A stretch of DNA of 44,286 nucleotides from contig JBOFGK010000057.1 of NCBI GenBank assembly GCA_051649085.1, positions 1 through 44,286 on the forward strand. Direction: 5' to 3'. Positions 35,112-42,900 of the stretch are shown here, piece by piece; the stretch's first letter is position 1; each line of letters starts with the position of its first letter. Origin of the DNA: JBOFGK01 sp051649085. GTDB lineage: Bacteria > Bacillota_I > Bacilli_A > UBA3375. The notes under the pieces are model-generated. The model had not been told where the DNA came from. It worked only from the letters and a program-made list of their open reading frames with translations, and did not search any database. The position numbers and the translations under genes were made by a program.

Positions 35112-35140
35112 GATGATAGCTTGCGCTATCATCAGTTTTT
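35112..35140 (-). terminator. Terminator of the tRNA-His transcript (bidirectional form)
   Basis: GATGATAGC-TTGC-GCTATCATC is a perfect 9-bp stem. The minus strand continues with eight T residues, so it mainly ends the tRNA-His transcript. The plus strand also has a T run. Confidence 0.85.
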
Positions 35141-35227
35141 ATTGTTTAATTTTTTACTAAATGATGTCCTTCTGGACGAACATCGTTCCTCTGCTCTAAA
35201 TCGCCTATTTAAGAGGACTTAGAAAAA

Positions 35228-35305
35228 TGGGGCGGATAACGGGACTCGAACCCGCGCATGCCGGAACCACAATCCGGTGCGTTAACCAACTTCGCCATAT
35301 CCGCC
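35228..35305 (-). tRNA. tRNA-His (anticodon GTG)
   Basis: The minus strand folds into a full cloverleaf. The acceptor GCGGATA pairs with TATCCGC, with an extra 5' G at position -1 opposite C73, the hallmark of tRNA-His. The anticodon stem-loop CCGGATTGTGGTTCCGG carries GTG, the T arm is GCGGGTTCGAGTCCCGT, and the 3' CCA is encoded (35230-35228). Confidence 0.97.
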
Positions 35306-35347
35306 AAATAATATTTTCTTGGAATCAAGTTAATTGATACCTTTAAT

Positions 35348-35376
35348 ATTGTACCTATTTTTTTCATTTTTGTCAA
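35348..35376 (-). promoter_or_regulatory. Consensus promoter of tRNA-His
   Basis: On the minus strand TTGACA (35376-35371), 17 bases, TACAAT (35353-35348): a near-perfect sigma-A promoter 43 bases before the tRNA 5' end. Confidence 0.88.
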
Positions 35377-35500
35377 GTGATATTTTCTTTTTTTTCGAAA
35401 ATGTCAGAAATAGCAGTAAAAGAGCGAAAACTAGGTTATTAATTATGAAAAGATACTAAAATGAAAAAAGTACGAAAAAATGAAAAATTGATTTGTAAAT

Positions 35501-35529
35501 TTGCATAAACAGATATTTTATGTTAAACT
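35501..35529 (+). promoter_or_regulatory. Probable promoter of the MFS exporter gene
   Basis: TTGCAT (35501-35506), 17 bases, TAAACT (35524-35529) with TG one base before the -10. The transcript would have a 60-base leader containing a second AAGGAG and an 11-codon frame (ATG 35561 to TAA 35596) that abuts the MFS start codon. Confidence 0.55.
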
Positions 35530-35596
35530 ATAAGGAGATAAAAAGTAATTAAATATTACTATGCTTATACTAATTTATAAGGAGAAGTGCAATTAA

Positions 35597-37087
35597 ATGA
35601 AAGAAGTAAGGAAAACAAATGTAAAGCTCGTTACAGTCGCATTGTTTGTAGCCACGTTTATGTCTGCAGTTGAGGGGACAATTGTTGCAACAGCAATGCC
35701 GACGATTGTCGGAACATTACAAGGAATCGAATTAATGAATTGGGTTTTTTCAATTTATTTACTAACAAATGCTATGATGACACCAATCTATGGGAAATTG
35801 ACTGACCGTTTTGGAAGAAAACCAGTCTTTATGGTCGGTATTTTAATTTTTATCGTTGGATCTTCACTTTGTGGATTTGCAACATCGATGCCACAATTAA
35901 TTCTATTTAGAGCAATTCAAGGAATTGGAGCCGGATCGATTTTCCCAATTTCAATGATAATTATTGCTGATATTTATCCATTTGAAAAAAGAGCCAAAGT
36001 ACTAGGTCTAATAGGAGCAGCATGGGGAATTGCAGGAATTGTCGGACCGTTACTAGGTGGATTTATAGTTGATTTCATGAGTTGGCATTGGATTTTCTTT
36101 GTTAATGTACCAATTGGAATTTTAACAGTATTAATAATTTCATATTATTTAATTGAAAATGTAGAACATAATCCTGTCCCAATTGATTATGCTGGTAGTG
36201 CAACATTAATGGTTACAATTTTAACACTCCTATATAGTTTTCAAATCTTTGGTGAAACGGGTGAAATATCAATATTAAGTGGTTCGTTACTTGCAATTGC
36301 AATTATTTCACTAATTACTTTTTATAATATTGAAAAAAGAGCAGTTGATCCAATTATTCCTTTAGAAATTTTAAAAAATCAAAGTTTTGTAATTCCTGCA
36401 ATAGTAGCAACACTAGTATCAGGGTTTTTAATTGGAGTTGAAATTTATATTCCAATGTGGATTCAAGGAGTTCAAGGGTATAATGCGACAATGGGTGGAT
36501 TTGCTTTAACACCAATGTCATTAACATGGATTGCAGGTTCGTTTTTAGCCGGAAGCTTAATGAAAAAATACTCATCAAAACTTATTACGGGAATGGGAGT
36601 AGCAGTTTTAATTGTTGGTGGAACTTTGCTTGTATTAGTACCAGAATCAATGTCATATTACTTATTCTGGATTATCACATTTATTTTTGGACTTGGATTT
36701 GGGACAGCACTTACAACAACAACAGTAATTGCTCAACAAGTTGTTCCAAAAGATAAAATTGGAGTTGCAACAGCGCTTATTACACTTGTTAGAACACTTG
36801 GTCAAACAATCATGATTGCAATTTATGGAATTGGTTTAAATATGTACTTAACAACCGCAACAGCAGCACAGGCTGATTTAGGAATTTCTAAAGATATGAT
36901 AAATACTTTAATTAACCCAACAACAGCTCAAGATTTAAAGGCAGAAATAATCCCTGTTTTGCGACAAATATTATACACAGGTTTAAATATTGTTTTCTGG
37001 CTTGGGTTAGTGACACTAATTGTTGCATTTCTATTTAACTTTTTAGATAAAGCAAAAGTTCATGGAAAACAAAAAGAATCAGAATAG
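35597..37087 (+). CDS. DHA2-family (14-TM) MFS multidrug exporter
   Basis: The 496-residue protein has the motif-A loop GKLTDRFGRKPVFMVGI, the antiporter motif-C region GIAGIVGPLLGGFIVD and about 14 hydrophobic segments, as in EmrB/QacA/LmrB proteins. The membrane Asp/Glu in FMSAVEGTIVATAMPTIV (usually LDxTIVNVALP) is a Glu here. It would expel drugs or toxic compounds by proton exchange. The GGAG site is 12 bases from the ATG, longer than usual, and lies within the short leader frame. It ends before a UUCG-type terminator. Confidence 0.92.
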   Translation: MKEVRKTNVKLVTVALFVATFMSAVEGTIVATAMPTIVGTLQGIELMNWVFSIYLLTNAMMTPIYGKLTDRFGRKPVFMVGILIFIVGSSLCGFATSMPQLILFRAIQGIGAGSIFPISMIIIADIYPFEKRAKVLGLIGAAWGIAGIVGPLLGGFIVDFMSWHWIFFVNVPIGILTVLIISYYLIENVEHNPVPIDYAGSATLMVTILTLLYSFQIFGETGEISILSGSLLAIAIISLITFYNIEKRAVDPIIPLEILKNQSFVIPAIVATLVSGFLIGVEIYIPMWIQGVQGYNATMGGFALTPMSLTWIAGSFLAGSLMKKYSSKLITGMGVAVLIVGGTLLVLVPESMSYYLFWIITFIFGLGFGTALTTTTVIAQQVVPKDKIGVATALITLVRTLGQTIMIAIYGIGLNMYLTTATAAQADLGISKDMINTLINPTTAQDLKAEIIPVLRQILYTGLNIVFWLGLVTLIVAFLFNFLDKAKVHGKQKESE

Positions 37088-37093
37088 ATTTTT

Positions 37094-37122
37094 AAAGGCT
37101 AAACTTCGGTTTAGCTTTTTTT
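37094..37122 (+). terminator. Intrinsic terminator of the MFS gene
   Basis: AAAGGCTAAAC-TTCG-GTTTAGCTTTTTTT: an 11-bp stem with one G:T pair, a stable TTCG tetraloop and a T run, 7 bases after the stop codon. Confidence 0.9.
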
Positions 37123-37174
37123 ATTGTCTGTCTATTCGATAAATTTATACAAATAACTAAAGAATGTAGATAGT

Positions 37175-37345
37175 ATGTTATCGGCATTACATTGTACAAG
37201 TGATAATAAAACAGTTGCTCTTTCTAAAAAGATGTTAAAAAAGTTTGATATACTTGTCAAAGTGTTAAAAGTGTTGTACACTATGCAAGGAAATATTAAA
37301 AAGGAGTTTAAAAATATTTCTAAAAAAACAAAAAATTATTGGTAA
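37175..37345 (+). CDS. Weak short reading frame (56 residues), uncertain
   Basis: ATG 37175 to TAA 37343-37345 is open for 56 codons and very Lys-rich (KKMLKKFDILVKVLKVLY; KEFKNISKKTKNYW). There is no ribosome binding site, and a consensus-like promoter (TTGTCA 37254, 17 bases, TACACT 37277-37282) lies inside it, so it may be chance. A hairpin ATTATTG-GTAAG-CAATAAT with T residues (37335-37359) follows that promoter, which could instead mark a short RNA. Confidence 0.2.
   Translation: MLSALHCTSDNKTVALSKKMLKKFDILVKVLKVLYTMQGNIKKEFKNISKKTKNYW
37254..37282 (+). promoter_or_regulatory. Consensus-like promoter in the region before the PRD regulator
   Basis: TTGTCA (37254-37259), 17 bases, TACACT (37277-37282). 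No clear gene follows within 200 bases. A terminator-like hairpin at 37335-37359 would give a transcript of about 70 bases. Confidence 0.4.
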
Positions 37346-37444
37346 GCAATAATATTTTTATTGAAAAATAGTTCGAAATGAAAAAGAAAATTATTAAGCA
37401 AATTAAGCACTCCAAATACCCTACAAAAAAAGGAGATTTTTTTT

Positions 37445-37464
37445 CGAAATTTGTAACTTTTCAA
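37445..37464 (+). promoter_or_regulatory. Copy 1 of a 20-bp promoter element shared with the surface-protein gene
   Basis: The sequence CGAAATTTGTAACTTTTCAA recurs at 39634-39653 with one difference. Its end (TTTTCA, 37459-37464 minus one base register) can act as the -35 box for a -10 TACTAT at 37481-37486, 16 bases on. An activator binding next to or over -35 is a reasonable reading, possibly the regulator encoded immediately downstream. Confidence 0.5.
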
Positions 37465-37506
37465 TAAATTAATATTGTGATACTATTATCATAATTAGAA
37501 AGAGGT

Positions 37507-39420
37507 ATGATGATTAGTGAAAGAATGCTAAATGTAATAAAGTTTCTTGAAGTTAATAATCTAGCAACAATAAAGGAAGTTTCAAAAAATCAAAACATTA
37601 GCGAAAGGATAGTGAGATACGATATTGAAAGAATAAATGAAATTCTTTTTTTCAATAAACTACCACTAGTAGAAAAAAAAGCAAAGGGTGTACTATATCT
37701 TCCAGAGGGAATAAATCATGTATTATTAAGTAACTTGTCAAAAAATTTCTTTGTAAAAGAAGAAAGATGCGAAATCATAGAATTATTACTTTTATTAGCA
37801 CCAGAAAAATTGAAGCTAAATAAGTTATCAGAACACTTAAATGTCTCACGTTCAACAATAAAAAATGATTTGAATATGCTTCAACAAAGTTTAAGTGTTA
37901 GTGATTTAAAAATAGTTTATCGCAAAAATTTTTTGCTTGAAGGACCAATGGATATAAAGAAAGAACTTTTTATTCGAAAAATAATTAAACACACGCATCT
38001 ATTGAAAAAAGGTACTGTTCAAAATTTAAGTAAACTTGACAAAGAAATTTTACAAATCATTGAATCAAGTTTTGCATTTATTGATTTAAGAGCTATTTTA
38101 AATTGGCTTGAGAGATATTTAGCAGAACAAAATAAATTCTTTTCAGACTATGCATTTAAGTCGTATTATGCGTTTGTGCTTTTTTTCTTAAAAGAAAGAA
38201 ACCTGAATAAAAATACACTAAGTCCTGAAGAAGAGAGTGCTTTGGGGTTTTTAAAGGTAGCTGAAAAAAGTAACGCTTTTTTAAGTGAACTAGAAGTACT
38301 GGTTGGAGGGACGTTTTCTGAGCAAGAAAAGAAACAGTTGTTATTTAATTTGAATGGTGCTACAAACCAAGAATTAAAGATGCAAGAACATGAAGAGAGT
38401 TTAGCACAAGCAATTGTAGCAGACTTTATAACATTAGTTGAAAAACGAATGAACATTACACTCCGTTATGATACGGAACTAATTGAAGAATTGTATCAAC
38501 TTATTAAAGAAGTACGCACAAGAACGACTAAAATAACAATTGATGCAAATTACACCTTAACAGAAACAGAATTGAATTATTTAGAAGATGTAAAGCATGT
38601 CGTTTCAGAAATTCCAGAAATTTGTGACAAATTAGATGAAATTGATCTACTATATATTACAATGAAATTAGTTTTCAAAATTAGAAAACAAGAAGCAACA
38701 ATTAAAAAACAAGTTTTATTTATTTGTAGTTTTGGAGAAGGAATCAGTCGACTGATATCAGGAAAATTAAAAGAAGAGTTTAATATTGAAATTAGTACAA
38801 CAAGTCCACTCCACATTGATAGTAAAATTGAAGACTTAGCAGTTCATTGTATTATCACGACTAAAAAAATAGAGTTAAAAACGAAGCTTCCAGTCATAGA
38901 GATTAACCCAATACTAACGATTGAAAATTTACAAGAATTGGAAAAAGTAGGCTTAATTAGAAAAACAACAGTTCAATCAAGACCTGAGTATTTAGAAAAA
39001 AAAATTAAGTTAAAAAGTTTTTTTTCTAAAGAAAATCTCTTTTTTGTAGAAGAACTTACAAACAGTAAAGAAATTATTACTCAACTTTTAAACGGAAAAT
39101 TGACTAAGGAACAAGTAGAATCTGCTTTGTATACAACTCGAAATGAAAAGTTTGGTGTAATTTACACAAAAGCTGGATTAAATCAAAGTGAAAAAATCTG
39201 TATTGTTAAGAGTGAAAAATCAATTATGATGGCTGATAGCCAAAAAATTCAAAACGTATTTGTGGTTATTACTAAAGAAAGTACAACGTTTATTCAACTT
39301 TTAATAATGTTAAATCACATTTGTGATGATCCAAAATTATTTGAACAAATTTTTAAGCAAACATCACCAACTGAATTGATTGAGCAATTAGTAAGAGTTT
39401 GTGAAAAATTTGATATGTAA
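37507..39420 (+). CDS. PRD-domain transcriptional regulator with PTS IIB/IIA-like domains (Mga/MtlR type)
   Basis: The 637-residue protein contains, in order, two winged-helix domains (NLATIKEVSKNQNISERIVRYDIERI, about 17-42, and LKLNKLSEHLNVSRSTIKNDLNML, about 100-123), a PRD-like helical region (about 170-390), a IIB-like domain with QVLFICSFGEGISRL (Cys at about 405) and a IIA-like C-terminus (about 500-637). The IIA-like domain lacks the usual GxxxPH active His: the corresponding segment reads GVIYTKAGLNQ. The PRD His sites also look degenerate, so PTS phosphorylation control may be lost, as in Mga/AtxA-type virulence regulators. The start may be ATG 37507 or 37510; AGAGG is very near. 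Confidence 0.82.
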   Translation: MMISERMLNVIKFLEVNNLATIKEVSKNQNISERIVRYDIERINEILFFNKLPLVEKKAKGVLYLPEGINHVLLSNLSKNFFVKEERCEIIELLLLLAPEKLKLNKLSEHLNVSRSTIKNDLNMLQQSLSVSDLKIVYRKNFLLEGPMDIKKELFIRKIIKHTHLLKKGTVQNLSKLDKEILQIIESSFAFIDLRAILNWLERYLAEQNKFFSDYAFKSYYAFVLFFLKERNLNKNTLSPEEESALGFLKVAEKSNAFLSELEVLVGGTFSEQEKKQLLFNLNGATNQELKMQEHEESLAQAIVADFITLVEKRMNITLRYDTELIEELYQLIKEVRTRTTKITIDANYTLTETELNYLEDVKHVVSEIPEICDKLDEIDLLYITMKLVFKIRKQEATIKKQVLFICSFGEGISRLISGKLKEEFNIEISTTSPLHIDSKIEDLAVHCIITTKKIELKTKLPVIEINPILTIENLQELEKVGLIRKTTVQSRPEYLEKKIKLKSFFSKENLFFVEELTNSKEIITQLLNGKLTKEQVESALYTTRNEKFGVIYTKAGLNQSEKICIVKSEKSIMMADSQKIQNVFVVITKESTTFIQLLIMLNHICDDPKLFEQIFKQTSPTELIEQLVRVCEKFDM

Positions 39421-39505
39421 AATTAACAACAACTAAAAAAGTATTAAGCATAATGAAATAATTTTAATGAGTGAACAAAAAACATCAAAAATTAAGCAAA
39501 TAAAC

Positions 39506-39540
39506 AGGAAGTCAAAACGTAGATATTGACTTCCTTTTCC
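39506..39540 (+). terminator. Intrinsic terminator after the PRD regulator
   Basis: AGGAAGTCAA (39506-39515) pairs with TTGACTTCCT (39526-39535), with a 10-base loop and TTTT tail. Confidence 0.8.
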
Positions 39541-39633
39541 TAATGAAAATACAACTTGTTAGATTATGACAAAAGATCTTTATACAAAATATCAACAATA
39601 AATTCGGGTTAGACAATTCGTAAGAAAAAAGAA

Positions 39634-39653
39634 CGAAATTTGTAAGTTTTCAA
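39634..39653 (+). promoter_or_regulatory. Copy 2 of the shared 20-bp promoter element, before the surface-protein gene
   Basis: CGAAATTTGTAAGTTTTCAA differs from the copy at 37445 by one base (G for C at position 13). TTTTCA within it, 17 bases, then TAAAAT (39670-39675) could be the -35/-10 pair, placing the element over the -35 as in copy 1. Confidence 0.5.
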
Positions 39654-39675
39654 AATTTTCCTTTAATGATAAAAT

Positions 39676-39932
39676 TGTATTGTAATTAAGACATGAAAGT
39701 TTTTATTATTAATTATTTTGAGGGAATAAAGCCCATAAGTTGCTTATTTTAAGCATAAGTAGACCATTTCGTTTTAGGACTGGTGGTTTTACATGTAAAG
39801 TAAAAAACAAAGTAGTGAAAAATAGATTTTATGTATATGTGTAGATAAAATTTATAAGTGCAAAAGCACATCATTTGTAGTAGAAAATGCAGATATTATA
39901 GATGATATGTTTAGTGTGAAAGAGAGGGGCAT
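39676..39932 (+). other. Long 5' leader of the surface-protein gene
   Basis: If transcription starts after the TAAAAT at 39670, about 250 bases precede the ATG. The leader holds a TGCTTA-TTT-TAAGCA hairpin (39741-39755) and GTGC-AAAA-GCAC near 39859. No riboswitch class is recognised, and no other gene is seen. GAGAGGGG at about 39922 is the ribosome binding site. Confidence 0.4.
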
Positions 39933-42900
39933 ATGCCGAGAAAATTATTAAGTATATTTTTATTATTAACTATTGCTAGTCAAGCAATAAGTATTCCTGA
40001 TGTAACCTTTTTAGCGCAAACAGCGATTAATCTGGTAAATCAATCAGAAGAAGAGCAACAAACTGAAACAACTCCAACTGAGGAGGTGGCAGCAGAAACA
40101 AGCCAAACCGAAACTCCAACAGTTGAGCAAGCGCCAACGGCCGAAGTAAAAGAAAATTCACCACCGAGTGGAAAAAAGGCATCACAAGTCGAAACAAAAG
40201 CAGCGATTGAACCGAGAGCGACTAATCCTAGTAGATACTTAACTTATGCTGTTCCAGATTCAACGACAGTTGTGAAGTATGGGTTTGCAAGTGAATACAG
40301 GCTTGTACCTTATTCATATGTAAGTGCACCTGAACAGTTAACTTATGATTTTAGGAGTAATGGTTTAACATATCCATTATCAAGAATTTTTGTTAATGGT
40401 ACGATAATTGACTTAGAGAGTGGTGATTCGATTGAAAGCACAGGGACTTCTCAGTTTGGAACAACGTACCTTGCTAGAACAGCAACTTTTACTGTCTCAG
40501 CCGGCACACAAATTGAAGTTACATATAAAGTGTATCCTAATAAATCAGGGACAATTTTCTATGATTGTGAGCTAAAAAACTTATCATCAGCAAATATGCA
40601 AATCGGCCAAGCACTACATATTGATACGAGTTTCAATGGGAATGACTATATTCCAATCTATGCAATTGGAAATAATTATGGAATGTATGTGCAAAGTGAA
40701 GGTGATAGATTTAGCTTTTTCCAAAAAGGGTTATATGGTTTAGACAATGGACCAACGGACTACACTGCAGGATACTTTAACGGTGAGTCTAGAAAATTCT
40801 ATTACAATATAAATGAAGTTGGCTTGGAAAGTTATAACTATCCAGCAGATAGAGTATTGTATAGCAACGATGATAGTGGGATTGGTTATAAATGGGCACC
40901 AACATCAGTTGCTCCCAATGCGATTAAAACTAATCAATTTGCAATTAGGGCTGGAGTTGATGGAGCTGTTCCAGTTATTGGTGGCGTAAGTGACACGATT
41001 AATATTGATGCTTCGCAAACTACACTTAATGTCAATGCTAATTGGAGTGATACTGATAGTACCAAAATGGAGTTTGTCCGCTACAACTTTAATGGAACAG
41101 AGTACTTAGTAGGAGAAAATGTTCCAAACCCGGTCAAAGGAAGTCCAAACGCCTTTACAATGCCACTGACTATTCCACGAGGACTTAATGTTGGTGATAG
41201 ACTACGGCTAAGAATTTATGTTAATGATGACATTGGATTAGCATCAGCTAAAGATGTGGAAATTGTTGTGACTTCCAAAACACTTGGTGCAACGATTAAT
41301 GATATAACAACTGATTCAACAGTAGTTACGGGAACAACAGAACCCGGAGCGACAGTTAACATTAGAGTTGGAGCAAATGTAATTGGAACTGGAATTGCTG
41401 ATGCAAGTGGAAATTACAGTATTACAATTTCTGCAAAACAAGCATTTGGAACGACTGTCAGTGCAGTCGCAACATTAGGAGGCGTTAATTCACCGACTGT
41501 ATCAACTGTTGTTGGTCAAGGTGTTGTTGCAACTCCGACGATTGATCCAGTTCGTGCCAATGATGATGTAGTAACTGGGACTGCAGTACCTTTGTCGACA
41601 GTTACAATCAAAAGAGGAAGCACAGTTCTTGGAACAGGGACAGCTGATGCATCTGGTAATTATTCAATAAATATTACAAGTCAAGCAGTTGGAACTGTTG
41701 TTACAGCACAGGCTACATTTAATTCAGTTAACTCAAATGTTGCAAGCACAACCGTACTTGATTCAGATGAACTGACTATTACTTCAAAAGACTTCTATGT
41801 ATATCCAGTAAAAGTAAGTGGTGGAACAGATATAGCTGCAAACACATTCTATTCAAATATTAACTTACAGTTCAAAGAAGGTCCAAACGATATTACAGGT
41901 TCTAACTATGCAACAATTAGCTCTAACTTCGCTACAATTAATCAAAGTTTAGTTGGACCAACTGATGTTACAATTACAGCAACTAAACCAGGTGGAGGAT
42001 CAGTTACAAAAACGGTAACCGTTATTTTCACTGATTCATCAGTAAAAATTGATGTACCTAATCCAAGTAATCCAAATGCTGGAACAACTAAACCTAAAGT
42101 AATGATTAGAGTTAAAGATTTCTCTGAAAACATCGATCAAGTTCCATACGCTGCAGGAGCGGCTGGTGTAACGCAGATTAAAACGAAGTCAGAAGCTAAA
42201 GCTTGGGATTTAACATCATCAACACTAGCTGAGGCGAATGTCACAATTGATCCTAAGAAATTAGTTTCTGGAAATGATGCTGAGTACCGAACTGATAACA
42301 CAGTTGACTTTAGTGGTAGTGCAACAGTTGCCGGTGTTACGCTAACTCAAAATGCAGTTGCAACCATTAATGATAATGAAGATCTTACGTTAACAGTAAA
42401 TACACCAGTTATTATTGATAAAACAGCACCATACACACCAGTAACTGAAAGTCAGTTCCTTGGAAGTAGTTATGCAAATCCAGTTCCTAATAAACAAGTA
42501 ACTTACACATCAAACTTCAATACAATAGTTGGAAGTAATCCAAACCTTGGAGTGTATAAAGTAACGATTACTGCCGATACTGCAACTCCTGGTAAAGTAG
42601 TGTCAACAGTCAGTCAAGAAGTAGTTGTAGTTGTAAAAGATAGTACTAATGGAACAGTTGATGCAAACAACAAAATCTTCTTACTTGCAAATGACTTTGA
42701 AGAAGAACGTGCAAACTTACCATATGCAAATACTGCAGAAGCCCAATCAGCTGTTAAAATTAGTTCTTCCCCACGTGCTTGGAATTTAACGACAGGACTT
42801 CAATTAGCGACATCCGCAATTACAGCCAGTGATGTTTCAAAAGTATTAGTGCCTGATACAAATGGGTACTATGGAGTTGGTAAGACACAAACAGTAAGAT

